A DNA stretch of 30,570 bases. Source: Schoenoplectus triqueter (taxonomy: Eukaryota > Streptophyta > Magnoliopsida > Poales > Cyperaceae). The stretch covers positions 1-30,570 of the forward strand of contig CAXKVV010001921.1 of the NCBI GenBank assembly GCA_964058805.1, written 5' to 3'. Shown piece after piece: positions 1-11,370 of the stretch (positions are counted from its first letter, which is position 1; each line of letters opens with the position of its first letter). Below the pieces are notes generated by a model. It saw only the letters and a list, made by a program, of their open reading frames with translations, did no database searches and was not told the origin of the DNA. A program made the translations under genes and the position numbers.

Positions 1-31
1 TCACGGACCCTAAGCAAGCGGCTGCCACTAA

Positions 32-391
32 GAGCATCTCCAATGAGAATTTCTATTCCTACGTGTCACTATTTATTTTTTATTTAGCGTTGAAGAGACA
101 ATTTCTAATTTAGAAATTTTAATCACAACTTTTAATTTAGCAACTCAATTCTAATTGCCACGTCATATTAATAACTCGCTTAATTTAGCATTGGAGGGGA
201 ATGACAGACGTAGGGGCGCAAATTTTTCCTTGCAATTATTGTTTAACGCGAGTGATAATTGTCCGTTTGACACAAAAATTGTTATTACATGATTTTATTA
301 TTAGAAAAAAATAATTATAATTAATAATTTTTCTAACATAGCTTAATTAAGAGTTTAGAAACAGTTTCAACGTTGAAGGTTGAAGATGCTC
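32..391. mobile_element. Tourist (PIF/Harbinger)-like MITE, 360 bp
   Basis: The left tip reads GAGCATCTCCAA and the right end, read on the other strand, GAGCATCTTCAA, so the termini are inverted repeats with one mismatch. The element is flanked by TAA at 29-31 and TAA at 392-394, the 3-bp TWA duplication typical of PIF/Harbinger-derived Tourist MITEs. The interior is AT-rich and has no coding capacity. It ends about 260 bp before the start codon of the G-patch gene, inside its promoter region. Boundaries and TSD are seen directly; the superfamily follows from the TSD and tip sequence. Confidence 0.8.
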
Positions 392-517
392 TAATATAAG
401 ATCCCCTCGTTCACATCCAACGGCCAAATCATCATCTACTTCCCTCGTAGCGCTAATCTGAAGGTACAAAACCCCTCCAAAACTCAAAATTGTCTTAATT
501 AGTTAAATTGTCTTTAT

Positions 518-532
518 TATAAACTAGGGTTT
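518..532 (+). promoter_or_regulatory. TATA-like box followed by telo-box
   Basis: TATAAA at 518-523 is followed by AGGGTTT at 526-532, which on the other strand with its flanks reads AAACCCTAG, a perfect plant telo-box. They lie 120-130 bp before the ATG of the G-patch gene. Telo-boxes near transcription starts are known to be enriched in plant ribosome-biogenesis and translation genes, which fits a nucleolar G-patch protein. The transcription start itself is not determined, so the TATA assignment is an inference. Confidence 0.45.
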
Positions 533-651
533 GGTATTTGCCGTAAGTTCGGAAGCGGGCGCAAAGTGACAGTACCGTTTCGAAGGCGGCGGATCAGGCG
601 GCGGCATATAGACGGCGAGGCTTCGATCGATAGCAGATTAGCAGATCAACG

Positions 652-3600
652 ATGGCCATGCCGGAAGTTCCGACGCGTTACAATGGGGTCGCTAGAGAAT
701 CCGCCGCCTTCCGCCTCATGAAACAAATGGTATTTTCTTTATTCCTCTCATTTTGCTGTTGATGTACCCCTTAGTCAATACGAAGGAAATTAGACTTCAT
801 GTGGAGCAGTTATGAGATACACAGATGATTTTAGAATTAGGGATCTAGGGCTTTTTTAAGGTGAATTCCTTCCTGTGGGTTAAAAACGTCAGATTTTTGT
901 TGTAAGCTATCCGTTTAGATTCTCTTTAATTTTGCTCCTATTGTTATTGCATTGTATTGTTTAGGTGTTTTGAAATTTTTTGTATCCAAATCAACTATAT
1001 ATGATAATATGAAAGGGACAAAGAGAGAAATTGCCAATCTCGAGGCATCTCACTTAATGAAAGGTGCACTATGCATTATTCAATATGACAGCTTTGCCTG
1101 TCTCTGGACTTTACTCTTTCAGATTTTGTATCTAGGATCTAAATCTAACTCTCAATTGGATTTTGTCAAACTGGGAATGGAAAAAAAACTATATATGAAA
1201 GAAAAAAAATCATTATTTGATAAAATATTAAAGCAACATTTGCAAGTGGAAAATCTAGACATGAGATTTACTTATATATGTGGTTTAGCATTAGCGATGG
1301 GTGGTGGTGGAGAAGGTTTTTCTTTTGGGCAGTGAGCCTATTTTATTTTAGCGCTAGTCCTTTGAACTTTATTATTTGCTTCCCAATTGAATGTTTCTTT
1401 TCAGTAATTGATACTTGTATATTTGTATTGACATTTGAATTGAGAAACATACTGATTTGAGAAGTGGTTTTGATAATTAGGGATGTTTGCACAAGTATAT
1501 GGAGTTACTTCCCAGTTCATTCATTTTTCCCATCTTTTATCCATTTCGTCCATAAGAGCCAGATCTCACAAGTTTGTTTGGTTGATGTCAGATCTAACAG
1601 CATGGATTCTATTCAGGATATGTTTGTGTAAAATTTAATAGTCATGCTACCAGCTAGTTTATTTGCTCACATTGATTGCCATTCTCTCTCCCGCCCTCCC
1701 TCTCATGTATCACATTACGTTTCAACAATTTAAGCAGGAAGTGTCTTTTCCAACTGCATAATTCTTTGTTCAATCTACAAAATCCTGAAGCCTCTTTCAA
1801 CTTGGATAAAAGCAGAGGAGTTAATTCTATCATTTGTTAGAGTAGCAACAATGTGTGGGCTCTTATATTATTGACCAAAAATAATTTCATGGCCTGATGA
1901 AATGACTACATTAGTTAAAAGGTCACATCACACTCTCCTCTCTTATACAATTATGTTGTTTTTTGCTTTTGACTTGTCAGACTCTAGCATTCTGACTTCT
2001 CTTCTCTTTGTTAAAAAGTTGTAGGATATTATATTCGAACTTAGCAATTTGAACTTTGAAGTAACTCAGATTGTTACATGAGCTTTTGAATTTGGGGGTT
2101 TGTGCTTAATATATTTGAACTCTTGGTTTTTCCTTCCATTGTACTTTTCTTGCAGGGATGGGAAGAAGGTGAAGGCCTTGGAAAGGAAAAACAAGGCATA
2201 AAGGGTTATGTTAGGGTTAAAAACAAGCAGGATACTTTAGGTAAGTGTATCTTAAACTTCTGCTGTTATCTGTACACTTTATTTTCTGTTAAACTGACAA
2301 ATATTGATATTTCTTTTTGTATTCAACAGGTATTGGTGTAGACAAGCCTAATGCTAATAACTGGATCTTGGATACGACTCAATTTGATAACATTCTTAAA
2401 AAATTACAAGTGGTGAGTACTCTCTATTAATATTGTAGGCTACTGTAAACAGACATAATTAATATGATGGAATTCTCAGATCATTCTGACATGTTTTCTC
2501 TTTCTTTTGACAGCAAGGGGCTGAATCTGTTGAACATGGTACTCTTTTGAAATTAATTGCTTGTTCTTTGCTTTCACACTTATTCTACCAGTGTCTTTAC
2601 AGCAAGAGGCTGTTGTTCTCTTAAATTATTTTTGTATAGAAACTGCTGATGCAACTGATGAAACCATTACTAAAGCTGAGAATGGTGAGCCTAAAGAAGT
2701 TTCTGCTAGCAAAGTACCTCGGCCACAGGGCAGGTCCATATCTCCATATTGACTTTTAGTTTTAGGTGATATTTTTCTACTATTTTCTTTTTGGAACTCT
2801 CCTTTGAACCTATGTTTTGTTCTCTAAAATTAGGTACAAGAAACGAGAATGGTCTAAAAGAGTGAGTGGTTACACAGAGAAGGATCTTCAAGGAATCCTT
2901 GGTTCTGTACGTCCCTTTGTTTATTCTTTCTTTATTTTAACTAATAGTATCTTGCTGTCGAGGATGGAGTATCTCGCTATCAGTGTTGATGTTGCATTAT
3001 TTGGCAGAAGGAACTTATGATTATAACTATATGCACAGGGAAATAAGATAGAAGATGATGGAGAAAAGAATCTCAGTATGAATCCTGATCCAATGGATTT
3101 GGAAGTTATTGATCTCAAAGATGACCAGGAGGCTGGTAAGCAATTACAATCTTTTTATTCTCTAGGTGCTGTTTTCTTCTTCCTTTTCCTATTATTGATG
3201 CACTACTGCATTGTCTAATACTGCTTTTTTTTTGTATTATACTGGTGCTAATCTTTAATGTTGGAAATAATGTGGTCCCAAACTTCCTATAGAGTAGCAT
3301 AGGCTTGACCAGCTATGTTATTCTTTTTATTAAGGTTTGCAGCTGCTCTACTGTTGTGTTGTGCTGGGTTTATGGTCTTGAATAAAATAAGGCTCAATTC
3401 AATATTCAAATTGTAGGATCTAAGATAACATGGCAGTATCAAATCTATCTGGTCCTGTCTTCTTGGTAGTTCTGCTGCACATATACAGATCCAACGAGAC
3501 TATGGATTTCACAAGTTGTTAATGTTCACTCTTATATATGAAATTATACATATCATGCTCTTTTATTTTGCTTAGCAATGAAAATTTTATTTTCACAGAT

Positions 3601-5862
3601 GAGATTGTGCAAAATTTACAAATATGAATTTCAAATAAAAATACATGTATAATAATTCTACTTGCAATGTGTCAGATGAGAGAAATGACTAGGTAATAAA
3701 TGTAACTAACTAATTAGTAATCCTCCCAAGTGCGTGTAATTTATCCTGTTTTAGTGAAATATGGATTTAAATATCACAACATTAGTCCTGCATTGCCTTC
3801 TCCACAGATGAGAGGAGCCTTGATGCTGTATGTATGGCGTTATGCCTCCCTCCAGTCACAGGCTGCTAGGAGGTTTGGTCATGTGATATGTTGTGTCTGA
3901 TCCATGCATATCTTAGGACAATATCTCTTCAAGATTTAAGTTATGATTTTAAGATAGGCCTGCTGGAATGTCGGATGCATATCAGCATATCCTATAGTAC
4001 ACAGATCAAGTAGTACTGGTTGATTATTAATCCATGGTTCGTTGATCACAGTTTCTGTTGCCAATTAGTCTATTTATAATGTTCTTGTTTTGGCAAGTTA
4101 GAAACTTAAAATGAACAAATCAGTTAATTAAAAGATTTTCATTTACATTGTTCAAATTGGGCAGATGTACCACAAATAAAGGCCGACTGGTGGGGACATA
4201 AGCAAGGGTTCATTTTTGGAGGCCTTCTTGGAGCACGACCACAAAAATTACGCAAATCTGAAAGTTCAGATGAAAAATCTGCATACATCCGCAAGACTTT
4301 TGCTGAAGAAGATCAAGAAAATCTCTATAACCTTGTCCAGGTACCTTTTACTGGCTTACAATATCCAGACTGTGTTTGTAAATGTACACTTCAGTGATGA
4401 AAAATCAATGAGATAAATTTGGTGCTCTTATGAGCATGCACTGTGTTTCTGACAACTTTAATGCATTGAGCAGTACAGTTTATTCTTTTACAATTAACAC
4501 TTTGTAAATTGTTTGAGCAAATTGGTACTCCATAAATTGGCTAAATGTTATATTTCATCAGTAGAAATTGTTCTACTCTAATTATTTGATGATAACTCGG
4601 TGACTTTGATTTTATTTTTTTATCAATCATTGAACAGTTCTTTCAAATATTATTATTATTTGTAAGCTAAACATATTTACCTTGTCCAGGATAAAGCAAC
4701 AGCAGGGAGACAGGGATTAGGCATTAAGGATCAACCCAAGAAAATTGCTGGAACCCGCTTCAAGGGCCAGAAAACAACTTTTGGTGGTGAAAGTGATGAT
4801 GAAGGCTTGAGCGAGTTGACTGATCTAAAAGCAAGCGAGGATACAAACGAGGATTCTGGTCAAACTGTCTCTAATAAATCCAAGATAAAGCTAAAAAAGC
4901 TTTGCAAGACAATTCTTCGTCAGGTAGCATATTTATTTGTATGTTTTTGTTTATTTCACAGGATATCAGTTGCTGATCTTGGTTACTTAATTCAGGCACC
5001 TTCACGGTCTCTAAAACTGAAGGAGCTTAAGACACTTATAGATGAGCATTCTGATTTGGTGTTTTCTGAGTTCTCTTCTAAGCGAGAAGCTTTAACTTTC
5101 TTAAAGAAGAAGGTATGTTTTATTCTGTTCTCATAATGATTAGGAACTGGTATGAAAGAGTAAAATTGAACTTAAGATGTCTTGATGGAAATGGTGCTTG
5201 ATTAGATGTCTGTACCACTGAAGTTTACTATCTTAGACTTTGAAGCATAAGTTACTGGTAGTACACTACACCACTGCGTTGTTATTGAATTTAAGTTATT
5301 GCTATCCTGCGGCATGCAGCTTGTGTGAGTAGTAAAGTTTTCCCTTGGTCCCCTGAACTGCTTTTCCTTTGTACTTGGTCATCAATGATTTATTCCTCAT
5401 AAGTTAATGAACTATGCCTTTGTTCTAATCAAGTCTGTTAATTTTCTTTTCATCCAAAAGTTGAGTGCTAATGTCACTTCATGTTAGCATAAAGTTCTAC
5501 ATATCACCAAAATTGCTTCCAAGTCCGTCAAGAAAAGTTCTTAGCATCAGGTTTACCTCATGAGAATAAAGTGGGATAAATTGGAAGAATAGTGGTTTGT
5601 GGGGGATGACCGATTTATTATGAAGTACAAAGTTTGGTGACTTGTGAGGAATGTTGTGTTGGCTAAAAGTGGAAGATGAGTGGTTTGTGGGGGATTGACC
5701 AATTTGCTGAATATCAAAACTTCAGGGTATGAGTCAAGTCCCGAAAAGAGTTGTAAAATGACAAAAAATGAACAAAAATCTGATGTATTGTTACTTGATC
5801 AATTGCAGCTAGAAGGAAATAAAAGGTTCAGAGTGCAGGGTAAGAAAGTTTTTCTGCTCTAA
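652..5862 (+). CDS. PINX1-like G-patch domain protein (11 exons, 371 aa)
   Basis: Exons: 652-729, 2156-2240, 2330-2412, 2514-2538, 2640-2733, 2834-2906, 3039-3135, 4165-4340, 4690-4923, 4996-5112 and 5809-5862. All introns are GT-AG and phases agree (1116 nt). Residues about 22-66 form a G-patch: GWEEGEGLG at 27-35, then the [12 protein letters not shown] stretch typical of PINX1 and yeast Pxr1/Gno1. A charged linker follows, then a conserved segment starting DWWGHKQGF (from 186) and a Lys-rich C-terminal region (about 300-371) resembling the winged-helix tail of LYAR-type nucleolar proteins. G-patch proteins activate DEAH-box helicases; PINX1/Gno1 relatives act in nucleolar rRNA/snoRNA processing and, in animals, bind telomerase. 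A nucleolar role here is inferred from family. The start is the first ATG in the GC-rich leader, with a second ATG two codons on. Exon 4 is only 25 nt. It probably corresponds to Arabidopsis At1g63980 (from memory). Confidence 0.88.
5588..5711 (+). repeat. Direct repeat pair inside intron 10 of the G-patch gene
   Basis: The string AGTGGTTTGTGGGGGAT followed by GACC and ATTT occurs at about 5591 and again at about 5681, roughly 90 bp apart. The surrounding intron (about 5340-5760) has the phrasing of a dispersed plant repeat. I can delimit neither termini nor a family. It lies in the 696-bp intron before the last exon and codes for nothing. Confidence 0.45.
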
Positions 5863-6149
5863 TGTAGGAATTCAATTTTTATAATGTCTTTTCTGTTAAA
5901 AATTGGAAGTCTCAGGGTTTGCAGAGGTGAACCCTGAGGTGAAAATTTTGCAATTACTAGTCATACGGTAGATAAGTTCCATTTATTTGCGGCATGAAGC
6001 ATGAAAAGAACAATGCATATTAATTACAATGACAATTGTATTGTTGTAATGTCATCTCATATAGTTTTGTATTTCTATTTTGAAGAATACCTTTCGATTG
6101 TTATTTTTTTCTTTCTCCGGCTCATCTGTGTACTTGAGATACATACATA

Positions 6150-6560
6150 GGGCCGTTTGATGTGCAGGCAAATGTAGGAAAGCAATGATATTTCTTGGAT
6201 AAATGTTTTCATTCATGTTTGTTGTCAAAATTTTCCACGATTTTGAGAACCCGTCGGGATGCCCCTCATCTCCCCTTCATTACGTTCTCCTCAAACTTGC
6301 CCAGAAAACACGATTTTTCTAATACTTTTTGTTTCGGATTCTTGCTCATCAAACAACTAGATGTTATTTCGGTTCTTCATATACCAAATCGAACAAGTAT
6401 TGAGCGTGTATTGAATGTGGATGCACATTGGGTTTTTCATATATCAAATCTAACAAGTATTGAGCGTGTATTGAATGTGGATGCACATTGGGTGCGGTAC
6501 AGTGTGTCACAGTGTATTCAATTATTTTAATCAGTTTGATCAAATCCATTCGGTCTATAA
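6150..6560. repeat. Intergenic repeat-like segment with a 60-bp tandem duplication
   Basis: Positions 6373-6432 and 6433-6492 are two copies of one unit with a period of exactly 60 bp and only a few differences, concentrated in the first third of the unit. As 60 is divisible by three, open frames run through both copies on each strand, but neither product resembles a known protein. The upstream part starts with GGGCCGTTTGATGTGCAGG at about 6150, the phrasing of many plant DNA-transposon tips, but I found no matching inverted terminus, so any element here is truncated or diverged. Confidence 0.6.
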
Positions 6561-6790
6561 TACGGTAATACGGTTAGGTGTGCGGGTTAGGATCTCCCAG
6601 AAGTTCCCAAAAAGCCTCTTGCTCTCCACATCGATCGAGAGGCACAATTTCTAATGATGTACGCATCTCGGGCTCTCTGATATGAAATACTGCCGAAGCG
6701 GCGCGAAACCTCGCCTCTGGTAAAACTGAAGCCCAAAGGAGAATTCACTAGATAATTCACCAAATTTGGTTGGCTCATGTGATCTGATTC
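6561..6790. other. Unidentified GC-rich, coding-like island
   Basis: This island is clearly richer in G and C than the AT-rich DNA around it. On the minus strand it carries a 63-codon open frame (6587-6778) containing the stretch VNSPLGFSFTRGEVSRR. The plus strand has only short frames interrupted by stops. I recognise no protein family on either strand. It may be a decayed exon, an untranslated leader of a lost gene or a fragment of a transposon. It lies between the 60-bp tandem repeat and the hAT element at 6890. Confidence 0.25.
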
Positions 6791-6889
6791 TCATTAACAT
6801 TCTGAGACCAATTTACTTTCAACATCAAAATCAGACTCAATATTTAAGTCGTAAACTGGCGTAGCGAGAGACTAACCATCAGTAGAAAT

Positions 6890-7297
6890 CAGGAGCGGAT
6901 GTTAGATTTTGGTCCGGGTAATTATCGGATTGTAATATTTTATCGGGTTTAAATTTATTAACTAATCGAGTACTTAATAAAAAAATAATAATTTAATATA
7001 TATATTCTTATCTAATAAAAAAATTATTAAAATAATAACATTTTATATATTAAAAATAACAACAAAATAAAGCTCAAATTAATAGATAATCAAGTTGATG
7101 AAGAAAGTTTTCGTTTACGGAACTTTATATTTTTGATATCTTTGCATAATTATTTCATTATATATGATATTAAATATTTTTTCTCAATAAAATTAATCAG
7201 TCAAATCAGAAGAGGTTACCAAAAATATTACCGAAAAATATTATTTTTCAAAATCCAGGGACAACCGCCCCTATGGCCCAAGCTAAATCCGCCCCTG
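6890..7297 (-). mobile_element. hAT-like MITE copy 1 (408 bp, 8-bp TSD)
   Basis: The + strand ends are CAGGAGCGGAT and ATCCGCCCCTG, an imperfect terminal inverted repeat of the hAT CAGGG-type. Flanking 8-mers GTAGAAAT (6882-6889) and GTAGAAAC (7298-7305) form a target-site duplication with one mismatch. The interior is AT-rich with no coding capacity. Its reverse complement aligns over essentially its whole length with the element at 21749-22176, so the two are members of one family. The strand is assigned relative to that copy. Confidence 0.85.
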
Positions 7298-7305
7298 GTA
7301 GAAAC

Positions 7306-8167
7306 TAGAAAGTTGATAGAGATTGTAAAAACCAGACCGGACCTGAATGCTTCTCCGCTTTGGTTCAAGCAGAAGATTGTTCCTGTTATTAGAACCGGTC
7401 AAAACCCGATAAATAGGTTGGTTTATGACAAAAAAAACCAGTAACAATTCTTCAAAAAAAAAAGAAATCATTTTTTGAACATGTATGCTTGTACTTTGGC
7501 ATATTGAGCTAATAAACTTTTTTTATATAATGAGTAGCTACGTGGATATAGCTTATGCAACTATATGCTAGTATAGACTCTACGTTAGCGCATGAGAGAG
7601 AGTCCATTCAATTAGAATTTTTTGTTTTTTATATAGACATGATATAACAATCAAATATACACAATATAAGAATTTCAAAGTAATACTTGTTATTTATATT
7701 TTTGTCATATTATTAATATTGTCTTCAGAGACTTAATTTAGTGTAATTATAAAATAGCTCCTTGAAGTTTATTAAACAAAATAAAATTTAGAATTGTTAT
7801 GTATCGTCTTTCTTAAAAAAATAAAACATTTAAACTCTACTTATATAATTTAGAGAACCGAAAGTTTAACCAATTAAGCCAACTGTTCAACGAGTGAACC
7901 ATTAATCCCAAACTTTACCGATCAACGGTCCGATTATAATCCGATCTCGCTCTTCACCAATAAGGCAATACCAACAACAGAAAGAGAGCCCGCCTCAAAT
8001 TAGGATTGAGACACATCAGACGAGAGCCGGGGTTGTTCGAGAAAAAGAAAATTGTAACACAGTTGTACTTATCCGGTAGCGCACTGTTTTTCTCTTCAAC
8101 TTAGTTCCGTACTTTTGCCACCGAAGATTTACTTGATTCTCTCTCATATCTGACAGTGCGCGAGCCA
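7306..8167. other. Intergenic region and probable promoter/leader of LCBK2
   Basis: Beyond the right TSD of the hAT element I see AT-rich sequence without a gene or a clear repeat until about 7900. From about 7980 the base composition rises, as expected for a transcribed 5' leader. No convincing TATA box could be fixed. The open frames on the minus strand at 8016-8455 overlap the true first exons of the kinase gene and are shadows. Confidence 0.5.
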
Positions 8168-11100
8168 ATGTCGTTGCTTCCCAATCCCTCGCTCTCGCTT
8201 CGAGCGGAGCAGCTCGGCTCGCCGGAGATCTCATCCGAGCGCGCCACCTCCGCTGCATCTCGCCGAAGGAGAGATTTCGTCTTTGTTGTTAATCCCAGGG
8301 GTAATTTCGTCATTCATCACATCCACCTCCTCGTATAATTGATCCTGTCTTGCCGTTGTGTAATGGAAACTCAGTTGATTGTAGGCGCCAACGGTCGGAC
8401 GGGGAAGGAGTGGATGAAGCTCCTGCCTTACCTTCGCACTCGCCTCGCTGAGCACTGCAATGTCAGTTAAATCTTATTTTCTAGTGAGGTTTTTCAATGG
8501 TTGCCAATTTGGTATTCTGTGGTGTAAAGTTGTATCTGTTTTCTTGATTTCGTTTTGTTCTTTTCGTCTTTTATGAATTAAGTCGTGGGATCTGTGGATG
8601 CTTCAAGTAAATTGATGCTCGTAATGTATGCATTTATCTCAGGCTTTACCGGATTCATTTTCTAGCTTTGTATGATAAAATATTATTTGTGAATTTTACC
8701 TTACAGGTGTGCGAATCTGTTACATCAGGTCCGTCTCATGCTATAGACATAACAAGAGAGGTAAGAATGTAGTTATCAATAGTTGAGTGTTTGAGTTGAT
8801 TTTTCAAACGGATGCACTTAGTTTGCTCCTTATGTAGGCCATTAGGGAAGGAGCTGAAGCCGTTATAGCTGTTGGAGGTGATGGCACACTTCATGAGGTT
8901 CAGTAGGCTTTTTATTTTAAACACAAATTTACAAATTATCTGGTTTAATTTTAGGATAGTTTAACCGGGGGAAGTGAATAAACATTCTAGAAAATCAAGA
9001 AGATCCTTTCTCCCATCAGATTTAATTTACAAAACTCATCCACATTTTTCACAAGAAGTTGGTTGAACTTGACAAATAATTAAACAATTCATTTAATTTG
9101 ATGCAATTTCAATTATTCAATATTTAGAATTCCTTCTTAATTCAATAGCCTGATCTAGATGATATTCAATTCTTAAGCTTGTGCTACTGACAGATAGTAA
9201 ATGGCTTTTTCTGGGATGGAACTCCCTTGGTTTCTCACCAAAAAGGGTCTACAACTGCACTTGGGGTCAGGATCTATATGTTAAATTTTATTTTACTGTG
9301 AGCTTTATTTCCTTTTCTACATTAAACCCTCTTTCCTTGGTTCTGTTGTACATAGCTTATTCCACTTGGGACTGGTTCAGACTTTGCTAGAACCTTTGGC
9401 TGGTGAGTTTAATCCTTTTATGTTGCTTTCTGTGATACATTCTTTTTTTATGTTGCCTATATAAATTTTGTTGTATCTTTCCAATCTTCAGGAAAAATGA
9501 TCCGTATGATGCAATTGAACGACTTGCAAAAGGTCTCTTTGTATCCTTATTCAACTTTGTTCTAAGTGTTTAATTTCCACTTTCTGAAAATTATAATATA
9601 TGTTTAGGAAACAAATCAAAACTAGATATTGGGACAATTGAGGGACCAACTGGAGACAAACATTTCTTTGTAAATGTTGCTGACCTACACTTGTAAGATA
9701 TGAAAGCTTCTTTAAATTTTTTTTGTTTTATAATTTGAAAAGTATCTTCAATCATGTTGCCAGCAGTGGAACTATCTGATATCTGTTTTGTTTGGCTAAA
9801 TCCCTTACAGGAGTGCAAAGGCTGGTTACTATGCTTCGCAATATAAGAGGTTCGGGAACCTATGTTATGTTATTGGGGCTTTAAAAGCATTCAATGGACA
9901 TGAAAACCGTGACATGGAAATCAAGGTGATTTGCACGGGACTGTTGTAAGGATAGGTTCCTGCTATTTCAGTTAATATTTACGGGGTGAAGGACAAATCA
10001 CTTATTTTATATACATTTACAGTTTTTATACAGTAAAATTTCTATTAGAAACTTACTAACACCACTTAAGCCTAATAACCCTAATTATGTTACTAGATGT
10101 TTACAACATTAACTCAAAAAGGACTTCAATTTGATACTGTTACATTAACTTGTACCAATTTTTTATATCTTCTATTGAAGAAATGCTAAGCCCCCAAAAA
10201 GGCTAAAGCATGTATATTGTAACTAAACCTAAAATGTAGCAAGAAAGGACCTCAAATAGCCTTTAAGCAAATGTTGGCTGCATCAGCTGAAATTTAAAAT
10301 TTTAGCTCAGTTGTCATTCATACCCTTGTGTAATTATTTACTACACACAACACAAGCCCAAAAAAAGAATGACCAAACTGGAGTAGAAATGTAGAATGCT
10401 CAGTGGTGCCAAAGAGCTTGTTACATAGCTGCAACTCAATATCGGTAAAATAGTACAAAGTTTGGTGTGCCAATTAATCTATATATATTTAGCACATGCC
10501 ATATTGATTTTCTTTTTTAACCGATCACCATTATAAAATTTATAGGTTAATGGGGGTGAATGGGAATCAATTAGTAAGGTCACTGCTGTGTGTATAGGAA
10601 ATGCCAAATATTTTGGTGGTGGTATGAAGATAACTCCAACCGCTGAACCCTCTAGTGGCCACTTTGAGGTAATCGGTTTTTCCTGTTTGCCCTTTGATAT
10701 CTTACTAGCTTTAAACTAATTTACTTCTGCTGTCCAGCTTGTGATTCTCCAGAATTTCAAATGGTACGATTTTCTTATTAAGTTGCACAGACTTTATGGT
10801 GGCACCCATCTGTCAGTGAAAGGTGTATCTTCCAGAAGGTTAGAGAGTTGACTAACTTTATTGAATCAATTAATTCTACCAAAAGAAAGCAGTATTTATG
10901 AATGCAGAACTAGTGCATAGGCAACAAAGTCAAATGACTTGGAAGTAAGGTATCTCATGTCTGCAATATTAGTCTGCCTATATATTGCTTAGATGTCTGG
11001 AACTTTGGATATAGGTGGCTAGAAAATTGCTGATGCGTTCCATGATTACTGTTTGTAAACAACAAATCTTAGCAAATTTGTCTGTGCTATTTCAATAACC

Positions 11101-11370
11101 AATTCATGAGCACTCATGTCTTTAATATCTGAAGAAATAATAAGTTGGTGTAAGTGGAATCATGAAATTCCTCATGCAAATGATCTATTTAAAACTTTGT
11201 ACTTTCTTTTGGACATTCATTACTAGTTATTCTGGTGCAGTGTTAAGTCAATTGAAGTAAAAGAGAAGGTTCCACTTGGTGATATCTATGTTCAGTCTGA
11301 TGGGGAACATTGGGGATTTCTTCCCACCAAATTTTCCATTCTTCCTGGGGTAATTGATTTTATCTGCTGA
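8168..11370 (+). CDS. LCBK2: Sphingoid long-chain base kinase 2-like lipid kinase (12 exons, 345 aa)
   Basis: Exons: 8168-8300, 8385-8461, 8707-8760, 8838-8897, 9194-9265, 9356-9402, 9492-9532, 9608-9692, 9811-9925, 10546-10668, 10738-10838 and 11241-11370. All are GT-AG with consistent phases (1038 nt). After a Ser/Arg-rich N-terminus, the diacylglycerol-kinase catalytic fold begins with [16 protein letters not shown] (from residue 37), carries the nucleotide-binding GGDGTLHE (101-108) and continues with [10 protein letters not shown] (about 135-144). The second lobe follows with [10 protein letters not shown] and the substrate-side [13 protein letters not shown]. The family phosphorylates sphingoid bases or related lipids with ATP; Arabidopsis LCBK2 is the closest match I recall. 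The Arg/Ser-rich start without acidic clusters could be an organelle-targeting peptide (inference). The chosen stop reads through the last splice-like GGG|GTAATT to give ...PGVIDFIC; an alternative last exon is possible. Substrate specificity cannot be read from sequence. Confidence 0.9.

Noticed and set aside
952..1460. Open frames within the first intron of the G-patch gene
   Set aside because: They lie wholly inside the 730-2155 intron, have low-complexity composition and no family resemblance.
5680..5862. Single 60-residue frame ending the G-patch gene
   Set aside because: Only its last 17 codons (5809-5862) are exonic; the rest is intron sequence, as the TTGCAG acceptor and the protein alignment show.
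6373..6492. CRISPR-like or satellite array
   Set aside because: Only two abutting copies with no spacers, in a plant nuclear genome; a simple tandem duplication.
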